Assembly: GCA_001599815.1 (NCBI GenBank)
Contig: BCIA01000002.1
Span: 2,177,831-2,241,830 of the forward strand
Direction: 5' to 3'
Source of the DNA: Furcasterigmium furcatum
Taxonomy: Eukaryota > Ascomycota > Sordariomycetes > Glomerellales > Plectosphaerellaceae
DNA: 64,000 nucleotides
A model generated the notes under the pieces. It saw only the letters and a program-made list of their open reading frames with translations, did no database searches and was not told the origin of the DNA. Position 1 is the stretch's first letter; each line of letters begins with the position of its first letter. Below are positions 11,650-23,317 of this stretch, one piece after another. Both the position numbers and the translations under genes were made by a program.

Positions 11650-13560
11650 TTAGACTCTGTGTCCGTTCTCCTCGTGGGTGCCGGCAGGCTCCACGGGCTT
11701 CTCGTCGGTGGCCCGGTCGCCGCGGAACGGCCCCCCGATCTTGACGTTACCAGTGGCAATGTCGTGCTCGAGCTCGTCGAGACGGGACCTCTTGACACGG
11801 GTCTTCCACGCCGGCACGCCGGAGTCGAACACGTCGTCCATTTCTTCGAGAGTGAAACCCTGCAGGGAAGAGCGTCAGCACAGCTGTTATAAAGGGTTGG
11901 GGGGTCAAGGATCGACGCACCTTGGTCTCCGGGCAGAAGAAGAACACGAAGATCAGGGCAATGCCGTTGAAGCTCGCAAAGATGTAGTACATGTTGTAGT
12001 TGATGTTCCACAGCAGAGGCGGCACGGCGAAAGCCAGCGCGGTGTTGAAGCACCAGTTGGTCGAAGTCGCGAGAGAGACGGCCTTGGCGCGGACCTTGGA
12101 CGGGAAGATCTCGGCAGGGTATGTCCACGAGACAGGGCCCCATGTCTGTAGCAATTTGTGTTAGAAATCGGCTCTGAACTCAAGGGGGGCTTCGCCGCCT
12201 CGCAAGACCTACAGTGGCAAATGTGGCAACAAAGAGGTACGAGCAGGAGACAATCGCAATAGAGACCGGCTCCTGCTGGTACACGATCCAAGTGACGTCC
12301 TGGTTCGCGTTGGTGCGCGTCTCATTCGTGTTCGGCTCTCCATACGCATGCTGCAAAGCACCAGAGATAAAGAGCCAGGTCATCATGCCAAAGGCACCGA
12401 TGAGCAGAGGCCACCGGCGGCCCCATTTGTCGAGGAACAAGATGGCAGGCAGAGTCAGGGCCACGTTAATGATGTACTGGATCGAGGCTGTCAACAGGGG
12501 CGATCCCAGACCGGCTCCCTGCATGATATAGACAATGTAATCTATTTTTGAGGTCAGTTTTTGGTTTTTTCAGCTCCTCGCGCTCGCCGGATTCTTTGTT
12601 TCTCATCCACAGCTCTTGACTGACGCTCTGGAACGCTGGAGAGGCACTTACACATCATAATATTCATCCCAGTCAGCTGGCTGAGACCCTGGAGTCCCAT
12701 GCCGACTAAAACACGCCTGAAAATGCGGGGCTCCATCAAGGCCTTGAAGCTTGAAGCAGCCTGCTCACGCTCGAACTTGAGGGCCTCCTCGATCTCCTGG
12801 TACTGGGCAAGGACGCGGGGGTCGTTAGCGTTTCCCTTGCCGTGGACGTGGACGAGGACGGCCATGGCTTCCTCCCAGCGGTCCTTGGAGGCAAGCCAGC
12901 GGGGGCTGTAGGGGCAGAAGAACATGGCGATGAAAAGGACGACGCCGGGGACCATCTGGACGCCCCAGGGGATGCGGAAGGCTGCCTCGGGCTGGTTGTC
13001 GTCCTCGGGGCCGCCGCCGATGCCCTCGGCCGCGCCGTACTGGATGAAGTACTGGATGAGGATGCCCCAGGTGATGGCCCATTGCTGGAGGGAGACGACA
13101 CGGCCACGGATCTCCTTGGGGGCAATCTCGGACATGTAGACAGGTACGATGGCTGAGCAGATGCCGACGCAGAAGCCGGCGACGAAGCGACCGACACAGA
13201 GCATGGCGACGCCGTTGGCGGCGCACTGCAGAGTGGCGCCGATCATCCAGATGATGCAGGAGATCTGGATGGCGCGCTTGCGAGAGAACCTGTCGGCAAT
13301 GAAGGAGGATGCCAGAGCCCCGAAGAAAGAACCGATGGGCATCGAGGCAGTAATGCCGCCCTGGACCTCTTCCCTGGGGTCATCGAAGAAGTTGCGATAA
13401 GCCATGGTGCCGAGCACACCCGACATGGACGAGATGTCGAAGCCGAAGAGGCCACCGCCTGATGGGGGGTCAATGGGCATGCCAGTGTTGGGGGGGCGGG
13501 GGGTCATGTACCAATGGCGGCCAGGCCGCAGATAACATAGATGTTGCTGAATTGGAACAT
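11650..13560 (-). CDS. Hexose-type sugar transporter (MFS, SP family)
   Basis: Five exons on the minus strand (13512-13560, 12652-13458, 12213-12541, 11921-12145, 11650-11859) give 539 residues and 12 membrane segments. The tiny first exon codes MFQFSNIYVICGLAAI and splices inside a Gly codon to GGLFGFDISSMSG, the standard opening of fungal high-affinity glucose transporters. Family signatures are present: DRFSRKRA (D-R-x-x-R/K-R), VGRFVAGFCVGICSAIVPVYMSEIAPKEIRGR (PESP-like region), LQGLSQLTGMNIMM (QQ-like motif with QLTG), DKWGRR and CPETK. It should take up glucose or related hexoses by proton symport at the plasma membrane. A carboxy-terminal cytoplasmic tail of about 70 residues ends EENGHRV. 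The upstream region is unusually long (about 2.5 kb), which would allow complex carbon regulation. Confidence 0.95.
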
Positions 13561-16040
13561 GATGGAGATGGGTAGTCCTCCCTGTTGCGAGGGGATGCAG
13601 TGCCTCCAGGTGATCTCTAACCCCAAGGCCGGTGCAAGTAGGCTGGGACTGGGGTGATTCAACAGTAAGGAATTTCGCGCCTGGGGGAGAAGGAAAGGTT
13701 CGGACCGGAGATCAGGGCGGCAACGCCATGCCTTTGTATGCACAGCTTCAGTCGAGCTTCTCAACTGATCATCGCTCAGGGGACGCCCAGCCACTTGGCC
13801 CGGCATGGGTACCCGCCATTGTAAAGCTCCCCTGCTCTCGTCTGTCCAGTTGGGGGAGAGCTTCAATGTCTGGTGATTTTCCAGATGTCCATGTAATTGG
13901 GCGGCCAAGAGGCCATAAGGAGGATGGTAGTCTGACCGAATGGGTGGGGAGGAGAGGCAGGGGGAGCTGCAAGAAGAGACCGAGGAAAGTGATCAACATA
14001 CCTGTATGTGTGGAGCGGAAGGATGGTTCAAGTGAGCAAGGCATGGTTGAAAGGACGACACCTCGGCACCGAGTTCCCCCGGAAGCCAAGGCCATGAAAG
14101 AACAAGGCGGGCCATTGTCCGGCGCTGGGTCCGACGAGTATGGTGGGCCGTAGTACTCGGCGAGATGTCGCGGGCATGTTAGGACCGGCCACCCAGCTTG
14201 CCAATGGATGGATAGGAACTTGCGGTGTCAGTCGTGGTCTTTCCGGGCCGCTGGGCGCTCCCCCACAGTCGAGCCGAGTTGCACGATCCCATCCTTGCTA
14301 GGGGCCGTTGCGGGTGGATGTTGAAGCTTCCATGGCGGCCGCGTGTGACTGAGACCTTCTGGAAGAACGTGGCGATGAGCTGTTTGACGAGAACCCGGGG
14401 TGTCTCAGTGAGGAAAGCCTTCCGAGTCCCTGCCAGCAGTGAAGGCCAGCACCAGTGATTTGTTCCTTCAAGCCGTGAATGGCTTGGCCTGAGGTAGATA
14501 TGACGCAGCTCTCGAAGAAGGTGCGCCACGATCCAAGTGCCGCAATGTCGCATCTGGGAGGGACGGGTGGTCAGCCAATACCACGCTGGACATCCCGACA
14601 AACAGGGGCCGGGGGAGTGGCCTGCCTTGTCCGGGGAGGTGGAGAGATGGCTGGCTGGGCTGGGGGCCCCTGGAGATAGCGGTGTTACCAGTGTGTGCGA
14701 TGGTCGGCCGGTAGGAAGCTTGCGGGCCCGAAAGATGTGAGCGTGCTGACGCGTGTAGACGCAAGTCGGGCGAAGAGGCGATCGGAGAGCTTGACAGGTG
14801 ACGACCAAGATCTCGGCGAGCAAGAGTCCCGCCGAAACAGCGCCGCGCTGCCAGTCACGGTGCTTGCTTGGTTGCTTGGTAGGTAGATCCTGGAGGAGAG
14901 CCTTGCCAGGTCGAAAAAGCTGGGCAGGAAATGGTTGGTTGGAAAGATTGATCAAACGCGGATTCGGCTCTTGCCCAAATCTGGCAAACAAAGATGATGA
15001 GCTGGTGGTGATTCACTTGAGGTTCCGTGCCACCAACAAGTGAATGGATCACCCGACGGGAAGTTGTGGGCCGCCCGCACACAGCGTCCATTCACTTCTC
15101 AGGCCCCTCGGGGCCAATTCCCCCCCGCCCCCGAGCTTCTTCCCCCGCCTCCCGCCTACTGGAAGCCCCGCACTCATCGATCTGCCTCCCGCTGTGCGTC
15201 CAGTGCTAATTCTTAGCCCAGGGCTGATTTCCAGCGCACCCAAAGGCCATGCATTGGATGCTACTAGTGTCTGGCACTGGACGAAGCAACAAGTAAAATG
15301 CCAGTCAGTGCTATTCTTGAGAGACAAGTATCCCAGCCAGAGAAGTTCATCTCCCGCCAGGGATCCTGCTCCTCGGGAAAACATCCCCAGCCTTGCATGC
15401 TCGGCGATGGAGAAAACAGGCGCAGCTCGCATCACCAGACAGGGGACGGACGGGAGCGATTCTCTTGCAGGCATCTCTGCCGAACCGCCGCCGCACCAGG
15501 CCCGACCGGCATCTCCCCGGGTCAACAAAAGAACCAGTGGGCTAACTGTCCGTCTCGATCCTCGGTTCCTGATCAGCGATGTCACGCGGGCGACTTCTTC
15601 TCGACAGCCCGTTGCAACGTTACCCCTGATGTGCAAGGCAAGCGGGGAGCTGGCCCAGCCCTTCCATCCGCTTCAAGCTCAAACCGAAGCCCGCTAGAAG
15701 TCATGGCGGTCCGCCTAGAACTCAAGCTTCCAGGGCTGGCTCCGCTGCGACGATGCCCGGAAACGAGGCGCTCTTGGCTGGCGTCAGCGCGCGTCTGGAG
15801 GCTCATGGGTCAACGTCCACTTCATGAGATCAGCAGGTGGACATCACCAAAGTTCCTCTCAGCCCGGGTAAGGAGTCTTGCTTGCTTGCTTACTTACAGG
15901 CTTGCAGCGGGAACACAGCGTTGGAGAACATTCAACTGCTTCATTGTAAGATCTCAGACTACCTTCACTCTCAAGCATGGAAAAGAGTCGAGAATCGTGT
16001 CTCCTTTCCACGGAAAACAGTATTATTGTGTCTGTTTCAG
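13561..16040. other. Long intergenic region upstream of the sugar transporter
   Basis: About 2.5 kb with no convincing gene. Long frames exist because stops are rare in GC-rich DNA (minus strand 14179-14991; plus strand 15044-15697 and 15298-16125), but they overlap one another, lack domains and have unbiased codon use. The part nearest 13561 is the sugar transporter promoter; sequence near 15700-16040 is the 3' flank of the DUF3176-like gene. Cre1-type SYGGRG motifs occur, but that motif is too degenerate to count as evidence here. Confidence 0.5.
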
Positions 16041-17879
16041 TTATGTAGAATCTCGCAAGTTCCAATCGCCGCCGCCGTCTCGTCCCAGAGCAATCCTGCG
16101 ATCCTCCGCCTCCCCGATCATATGACTCAGGCGTCCTCGATGTCTCGAGGACTCGCCCTCGTGCACCAGCCCATGGAACAGCACCGCCAGACTGGAGTTC
16201 TTCCAGACCGGAACACGCGACCTCTTCGTCGCCACCATCGTGGCCACCAGAAACCCGCTCGAAACCGCCACCAGGAGAGCCGGCAACGACAGCCACGCCC
16301 ATTGTATCCGAACGTGCGGGACCATCACCAGCGTCTCGCCGCGCACGTCGCTGTCCGCCTCGTCGACATACATCTCGCGGATGCGGTTGCTGAGCGACGT
16401 GGCGAGGTTCCCGAAGAGGACGGAGATATCCTTGGACACCTTCAGCGCCTCGAGCACGTCATCGACAATACGGTCTTGGCCGGCGACCACGGCAGTCTTG
16501 GAAAGCGCCGTGCCGTGCAGCGTCTTGTCGAGGAACCAGAGGATGGTGTTGAAAGTCGCGTCGTAGACGATGAAGATGGGATCCTTGAGCTTGGGCGCCT
16601 GCGGCGCGGGCTGGTCTGATGGCCGGAGCAGGAATCTGTGCCCGTTGGATCCCGCCGACCATACCGGGTCCGTCTCGTTGTACCAGGTCGACAAGACCTC
16701 CGTGGTGGTCTTGCCGTCGACCACCGTCAGGTTGTAGGTCTGCACGCAAAAGTACAACGCGCATTCGTGCGCTATCGGTGTCTCCCTTGAGTAGTTTGCG
16801 TCGTAGCCGTCCCTGTCGATTCCGGGGAACTGCAAAATGGCAACCGAAAGCATGGGATTCGAGATGCCGAGGATGTCCTTTGGCATTGTCGCGGAGACGT
16901 TGGTGGCCGACACCAACGAAGGCCCTTGCTGTAAGCGTCCGTCGTAATAGCGAGCGTGAACCTCGACCTCCGCGTCTCCCGGAAGACTATATGTCGAGTT
17001 GTGCCACCAGTCTGGTCCGCGAGGTCCCTGGCCCTGCCTGTCTGAGCGTGTTGTCTGGTCGGTCACATTTTGGCATTTGCTGCACACCGCCAGGGAGTCG
17101 AAAACCGGGAACGTACAGTTACCGGTTGCACAGGATGGATCGATAGGTGGCACATCGGGCGTGAATATACCGCGATATATCGCGGCCTTGGTCTGGAGCC
17201 CGGGACCCCACGAAACACCAGTGTTGAATGGGGTATAGTACTCGCCCTCGTCGTAAATCTGTGCCCTGCGGATGCTGGCCAGTCCGGTGGACGAGTCGGG
17301 TCTGAGCGGGAAGGAGATGATCTGCTGCAAGAAAGGGCCCATGGCCAAAGCGAGGATCGTGACGAGGGCGCCCAGGGCCACGAACCCTTTGAAGGAGATC
17401 CTGTACAGCAGCAAGAGCGCGCCCCATGGCCCTCGGCTGGCCATGTCGAACGAGTCAAAGTCATTCAGGGCGTTCGGTCGGCGGAACCAGATCCATTTCA
17501 ACTGGCTGATGCAAGCTGCGACCGGGACCATCATTGAGGCTTCCATGATTGTCGATAGCACTGCCACCAGGGTGTTGAGTGTGATGCCGAGAGGCCAGTC
17601 GGGAAGGGACCGGCCCTCAAAAACGCGCAGGATGACGACGAGGGCGATGAGGCAGGAGACACTGAGAAGCACTGAAAGGAGCTCCCATAGCCACCAGTCG
17701 TTGAGGCGGTCCGACCATGATGCGTGTCGCTTCACTGGGACGACCTTCACAGCGGTTTCATCTTCCCGGAGGAACGACTGTTGGCTACCGACGGTCTTCT
17801 GATCGCCGCCATGTGATGGCTTTCGGTCAAGTTCGTGTTCTTGCGACAAGGGTTGAAAATCTGCTCGACGAGTTGACAT
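16041..17879 (-). CDS. DUF3176-type multi-pass membrane protein
   Basis: A single exon of 612 residues, taking the ATG at 17879 (MSTRRADFQPLSQEHELD); a further in-frame ATG at 17909 would add ten residues. Around residue 60 the sequence WLWELLSVLLSVSCLIALVV begins a block of three membrane helices, with WPLGITLNTLVAVLSTIMEA and MMVPVAACISQLKWIWF between, which is the hallmark of the fungal DUF3176 family. A large presumed extracellular loop with cysteines (CATGNCTFPVFDSLAVCSKC) and many N-glycosylation sites follows, then a last helix (LPALLVAVSSGFLVATMVAT) and a basic tail. The function of the family is unknown; it is expanded in plant-associated and saprotrophic Sordariomycetes. Confidence 0.88.
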   Translation of the reverse strand: MSTRRADFQPLSQEHELDRKPSHGGDQKTVGSQQSFLREDETAVKVVPVKRHASWSDRLNDWWLWELLSVLLSVSCLIALVVILRVFEGRSLPDWPLGITLNTLVAVLSTIMEASMMVPVAACISQLKWIWFRRPNALNDFDSFDMASRGPWGALLLLYRISFKGFVALGALVTILALAMGPFLQQIISFPLRPDSSTGLASIRRAQIYDEGEYYTPFNTGVSWGPGLQTKAAIYRGIFTPDVPPIDPSCATGNCTFPVFDSLAVCSKCQNVTDQTTRSDRQGQGPRGPDWWHNSTYSLPGDAEVEVHARYYDGRLQQGPSLVSATNVSATMPKDILGISNPMLSVAILQFPGIDRDGYDANYSRETPIAHECALYFCVQTYNLTVVDGKTTTEVLSTWYNETDPVWSAGSNGHRFLLRPSDQPAPQAPKLKDPIFIVYDATFNTILWFLDKTLHGTALSKTAVVAGQDRIVDDVLEALKVSKDISVLFGNLATSLSNRIREMYVDEADSDVRGETLVMVPHVRIQWAWLSLPALLVAVSSGFLVATMVATKRSRVPVWKNSSLAVLFHGLVHEGESSRHRGRLSHMIGEAEDRRIALGRDGGGDWNLRDST

Positions 17880-18756
17880 TGTATTGCGGCGCTCCTTGGG
17901 CGCGTACAAGTTGATGTGGAACGCCCGAATACCGACGAGAACTCGGTGAAATCAGGAGGTGGGTATGTTCAAATCGACCCCTGAGAAACGGGGAGAAATC
18001 TATTCCGAGATTGGGATTGGGCTGCCCAGGCACACCCCAGCTTTGGGGGCCAGAGAAGAGGAGGAACAGAAAGCCGCACAGACAAAATACGACGTCCCTT
18101 CAGGGGACATTTCCGCGTATACGTAAAGCCTGACCTCGGTTTCCTCTCCACACCCATGCTCAAGCACAGAATGTAGTGAGAAAAGGGCCAGTACTGCAAG
18201 AAAGCAGCACCGGCCAAGCTGAGTTGGGAGCGAAGGCAGAAGCCTCGCACCCAGAATCCTTCTCAGGTCATCCAGACAGTCCGTCAAAGACCGTCGGGAA
18301 ACCTGCCCAAAGTAAAGTAACCTGTGACTCCGTTAGTGTAGACAATCAATCGCCCATTTCTCCCTGCTGCATCGATCAGAAAATTCTGCCTCTTCATTAA
18401 AAGCCCAAAGGCCTGCTCTCAGACCGGGCGATCGGCGTTCCGCGGGAGCCAACCGCCCGTGGCTCATGGACGACGGAGAAAACCTGCTCGTCAGTGCCCT
18501 ATATCATACAAGGCCGGCCTGTGCTGGAAGCAAAGCAATGAAGCCCGGGGTATCGCGATGTGGAAACAATGTTGCCACCCTCTCTTTCCGTACGCCGGCC
18601 TGTTCCGTGATCCGTTGCCGTATGTGCATCCCCCTTTCTATCCGTGTATAATGCTCTCAACAAACGTAATGTCGTGCGGTCTTGCCGGGTGATAGGAGCC
18701 CCAAAATTCGTACAAGCCCGCCAGCGGGTGCTCGAGCTCTCTCTTCATGCAAACGC
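17880..18756. other. Intergenic
   Basis: Promoter of the DUF3176-like gene and 3' flank of the TRF4-type gene, both on the minus strand. No additional gene or RNA could be supported. Confidence 0.55.
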
Positions 18757-21013
18757 TCAGTCGGTGCAAGGACCGATGTTCTTCTCGTGAAGACGCCGGA
18801 GATGGCCTCGCTGCAACCGGAACGAGGAGTAGTTGCCCGCAAGGATGGCCTCAAGGATGCTGGGAGGGTCGCCACCCTTCGACCCGTCCTGCGCAAGATC
18901 TGCCATGCGCTCCGTGATCATGCGGTGCGCGAGATGGAAGTTGAACAGGATGGTCTCGGTGTTGCTGGATCCGCCAGAAATATCGTTGGAGGAGTTGTTC
19001 GGGTCGATGATGGAGAGGCGCTCCATATTCTTGTATGTGAGATTGTGGGCATACGAGTTCTGGGAAGGTCAGCAGGGGTTTGTCTGGGGGAAACGAGGAG
19101 CAACGCACCTTGGGCACATAGCCGGGTGGATTGATGCGGATCGCGTTGTTCCTGTGATCGAATCTGTTGCCGTACAGGTCGAAGAACTCCATGAGCATCT
19201 CACCGAGGTGGTGCTCCGGAACTAGACTCCGGCTCTGGACCTGCGGCATCAGTTGGAGCATGCTCATAACCATGCAGCTGACAGAGAAGCTGCCAATGCC
19301 GCCGTTTACGGGTTCGTTGAGGCCGCGCATGGCCAGGAAATGCTTGATGATGGTGACAAGGGCCGAGAGAGCTGGGAACTCGTCCTTCCAGCCAAGGAAT
19401 GTTCCGATGGCGGAGGGGCCGTCCATCTTGTCAAAGGAAATGTCGACCCTGAGGCCAGTGCTTGCGTCGATGTACTTGACCAGCGGCACTCTGGCCTTGC
19501 CAATGACCTCGATGGAGCCGGGAGCGGCCAGCCTGGCGTTATTCAGGAAGGCCTTGAACCTGTGCAGCGAGCTGGCATTAGGAAACGCGGACATCCCTCC
19601 ACCGAGCCAGCCTTTGGAGCACACGACAAGATCCATGTCTGCGGTGGGCAGGTACAGGCCAGACATGAAGGAACCAAAGGGGTGAACCTCGAAGCCCTTA
19701 TACTTGTGGTTCCTCTGCAATGCGTCTCGCAGCTTGTCGACGAGCTCGGCTCTCATGCGCTGCTCGAAGTCACGCGGCCGTACATGGTCGTAGAAGTCGA
19801 CAATCTCCTTATGAAGCCTGAGCATGGTTAGAGCCTGACGCGAGGAGTCAAATTTGAGAACTCACCACACGCTCATCTCGGACGTCTTGGAGTGATCTTT
19901 GACAAGCCAGGGACAGGCATCCTCGCCCCTAACGGGGGCCCATTCAGCTACCACCTTTCCACCCGGACTCTTGCCGCCCTTCTTGAGCGGGCCGTATGAG
20001 GGAGGCTTTATCTCATCGTCAATGGTACGCTTGCGCGAGCCTAGGGGATCAGAAGGGGGAGGAGGTGGAGGAGGAGGGGCACAGGTAGCATCGGCGCGAT
20101 CTCTCGCAGGTCCCCGAGGTGCCTCAGGCGGCGCTTGAGACCTTGACGAGTCGCCCGCCATGTGTTCACCCGGCGCGGATCCGTTCACGCCGTCATCGGC
20201 AGCATTGTCGTCCCCGTCTTGGTCGTCGCCAAAGTCGAACGAGATGAAGTCCTCGGCCTCTGTGCTCGCAGCAAGCTTGGCAGCCGCGTTGTCTTCGACG
20301 CGAGCCTTGCGGATCAGCTTGACCATGTCCTTCTTCTTGCGCTGGGCATCGTCGGGGGGCAGGGCAGTTTCCGCGTCGGGGTTCGACCACTTGGGAACGC
20401 TCTTGCCCGAGTCGGAGTCGTCCGGGCCGCGGCGGGCGCGCTTTGCCGCTGGCTCGTCGCCATTCTCGCCATCTGATTGATCGGAAATGTCCATAGCGGC
20501 TTCCTCGTCATCAGAGAGGTCATCTAAATCGCGATACCTGATCGCGTTGTCCTCATCGACCAGATCCTCCTGCACCTTTCCCCGCTGCTTCTTGACCAGC
20601 TCTCGCTCGGCAGGGATGGTCCTCTGGTAGTAGCCGCCCCGGCCTCGGCCGCCGCGACCGCGACCTCCCTGGGGGTTTCTTCGGCCCTGCTGGGGCGGAC
20701 CTGGCCTGTAGGCATCAATCCCGGCAGGCTTGTCCATCCTGAACGTGAAGTCACCCTGGGGAGGGCGGTCGCCGCCAAAGGCAGGAGGCGGCGGGCCTCT
20801 GTCTCTGTAGTTGTCGGAGCCATCGCGGTACGAGTCGTTGTGTCGGGGGGGCGAGCGAGGTCGCTGAGGGCCACGGTCGTTGTACGAGTCGCGACGGTAG
20901 TCGTCGCGGCCCGGAGGCGGTCGCGGGGGAGGCGGCGCGGGGTATGATCGCTGATTGCGACCACCGCGACGGCCGCCCCTACGGTTGTCGTACGAGGGTC
21001 GATAGCTGTTCAT
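18757..21013 (-). CDS. TRF4: Non-canonical poly(A) polymerase, Trf4/Cid14 type
   Basis: Three exons (19866-21013, 19109-19817, 18757-19059) encode 719 residues. Exon 2 opens with WLHKEIVDFYDHVRPRDFE, the classic start of Trf4/5 catalytic cores. The nucleotidyltransferase motif GSFMSGLYLPTADMDLVV (about residues 431-448) supplies the Gly-Ser and the two metal-binding aspartates (D443, D445), and LRVDISF carries the third. The PAP/25A-associated domain follows (GGIGSFSVSCMVMSML onward). In other fungi this enzyme is the TRAMP-complex polymerase that adds short oligo(A) tails to nuclear RNAs for exosome decay, also affecting rDNA and heterochromatin silencing. The first 380 residues are a disordered extension with RG/RGG repeats (near 20630-20700 on the DNA), acidic patches and a run of eight or more prolines, so direct RNA contacts are likely. 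Confidence 0.95.
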
Positions 21014-22025
21014 CGCGCGCGCGGCCTTCGTCGTGGCTTGTTATGACGTCTGTTGATGAGGGAAGATTTCGGGTCGCAAGAATTATTGGCGTCAAGAGCA
21101 AAATCCAGGCGCGCCTTGTCTCTAACCCGAAGCGGAGTAGCGCGCGGGACCCATAAATACAGAGAGCCAACCACCAATAGTGAGTCACCTTGGGGATGAG
21201 GCGACAATATCAGAGTCGCTTCTCACAGTTGCACCACCATTCTGAATCACTGCTACACCGAGGGATGCCAGTTGCAGTGGATGGGACTGCTGGAGGGTAG
21301 AGCTCAGCTTCTCCTTATTCCAGGCTGCTGGAATCCTCACCATCTTGCTGCCCAAGGACTCGTCTCTCTGCTGATACGCCCCCCACAACATGATCTGTCC
21401 TTATCGCTGCTCTTGCTTCCGAATCGCCCTCTTCTCGGCTTTCGGGTGCGCCTCAAATCCAGTAATCTCGAGGAATCTCTCTGCGATCAGGGCTGGAAAT
21501 CTTGGTTCATCACCTGCAGTCTGCAATCCGTCAGCGGGTTGATGCTAGCTGAACACTGGGCTCAACAACCTCTGTTCACTCCGAGGAGAGCCAGGCGCCT
21601 GTGTCATCCATATATATTGGATGACAGCTACAGTTGCTTGATCGACTCTCTGTGAGGCCTAGCTGAGAGCGACAATCGAGAGGCTCCCCCGTCTTAAAAT
21701 ATCTCATCAGGCCTGGGCTACGACGCGCTGCTTGGGGGCGATGCAGTGTTCAAGCAGCCACCGTGTGACGGAGCGAATGAGTGAAGTCGAAAAACGGCAA
21801 GGCTGTCATTTCAAGGAATCATTGGAGCAATAGCAGCAGCTGCATGCACTCTGCCCCTCAAGTTGCAACCATCTTGGGAGACATTGCTCAGCCTGATTTC
21901 AAAGTGAATTGCCACTTAAGGCGGAGGGGAGGGCCTCGAGTGGTTCCCCAAGGGAGGAGCCTTCATTCTCTCCGTTGTTCCGGTAGATCCAGTAAAGTGG
22001 GAAACCTTCATTGAATACCTTATTA
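21014..22025. other. Intergenic, divergent promoters
   Basis: Shared upstream region of the TRF4-type gene (-) and the small surface-protein gene (+). I see no further gene; short frames on both strands have no protein-like features. Confidence 0.55.
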
Positions 22026-23317
22026 ATGATAATGTTAGTTCTAACTGTAGCTCTTGTCGCCTTGACGGTCTCCTTCGTGGACGCCGAGGGCGGTCTCGCC
22101 ATCTCAGCCTTGCCTGATCAACCAGGAGCAGCACCGCTGTACAGGCGAGACCAGACCATCTGCGATCCCGTATCGAGTGTGTTTGTCTGCGAGAGAGGGA
22201 CATGTTACTGGGGAGATGACGGCTTCGTCGGCTGTTGTTCAGTGTGAGGTCTTTTCGCCCGGTTATTCTGAGCCCTGCTGACATTGGATGTCATGCCACC
22301 TCAAGCTGTGCGCCCCGGACGACTTGCGTCGAGTACGCAGAGTATGCAGAACAATCGGAGGAGGAACGATGCGACCACAACACAGGCGGATGCGTTGTTT
22401 GGTGAGTTAACCGATCGTCGTGGATGTCGCCGTCGTTACTCACAAGTCAATCGGCACGTAGCTCCCGGGCAGACGCCCCGTACTGCGCAACCAACACCAA
22501 CGTTGCGATGGGCCACTACGGCATGTACTGCAACAGCGAGCGATTTGTACAGACCTGGGACTATGAGTACAGTTGGCCTGGGTTGGCACCAACTACAACA
22601 GCGGGGGAGGACGAGGAGGAGGAAACCGAAGTGAGCAGTCCCACCAGGCGTGCATCCCCAACCAGCGAGGGGAGTCAGACAACGGAGACGGGAGATGCCG
22701 AGACTGGGACCGAGACCGTGGATCAGTCGCAAACACAAACACCTTGCTGCCAGCCAAGCAACGATAATGGAGGCGGAGATGGAGACGGCGAGGAGGAAGA
22801 TGGGGACGGGCTCAACATTGGAGCCATCGTTGGCGGTGCGGTCGGCGGTGGCCTCTTTCTGCTCTTCTTAGTCGGCCTCGTGGTGTACTGTTGTCGTAGG
22901 CGCAGACGCGAACGCCCTCTCAGCTCCATGACGACCAGCACGACCCGGCCGATGGCATTCGCGACGCCCCAGGCCTCACCACTAGTTCCTCAACAGTCGT
23001 CACCTTCGACATTCCAGCCTTCGCCCACGACGCCACAGCATTTTGCGGCGCATGGGCGAACCAGTGTTGCGGGATACTCCCAGGCGCCGCCGTCGTACTG
23101 CACAACGACGCCTCCCCTTGACAGGCCGGTGTCTGACGGGTTCGGCGGACCGTTGATGGCGGAGCCGGTTGCGCCGTACTTCCAGAGCCAAGGCCCACAC
23201 GAGTTGGATGGGCAAGGTCGATGGATTCCGAGGCACGAGCTCGAAGGTCAGCAGACATACCGGCGCATGCCGGCCTACGAGATGGCGGGTCGGGAGCCGC
23301 GAGGGCCTCAATACTGA
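22026..23317 (+). CDS. Small Cys-rich single-pass surface protein
   Basis: Three exons (22026-22243, 22306-22401, 22462-23317) encode 389 residues of no named family. Residues 1-20 (MIMLVLTVALVALTVSFVDA) are a signal peptide. The ectodomain to about residue 150 has paired cysteines (CERGTCYWGDDGFVGCCSV, CAPRTTCVEY, CDHNTGGCVVC, YCATNTNVAMGHYGMYC), followed by a Thr/Ser/acidic stalk. A membrane helix (AIVGGAVGGGLFLLFLVGLV) and the stop-transfer CCRRRRRER precede a Pro/Ser-rich cytoplasmic tail of about 145 residues. The second ATG (22032) would also give a signal peptide. This architecture is common in fungal wall or host-surface sensors; the role is inferred, not shown. Every splice junction is phase 2. 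Confidence 0.85.

Noticed and set aside
13561..14300. Cre1 (SYGGRG) binding sites upstream of the sugar transporter
   Set aside because: The motif is expected many times by chance in GC-rich DNA, so hits carry little information.
14179..14991. 270-codon open frame on the minus strand
   Set aside because: No domain, low-complexity composition and no codon preference; overlapped by other open frames in GC-rich DNA.
15044..16125. Two overlapping plus-strand frames of 217 and 275 codons
   Set aside because: They overlap in different frames, have no recognisable motif, and the second runs into the 3' end of the DUF3176-like gene.
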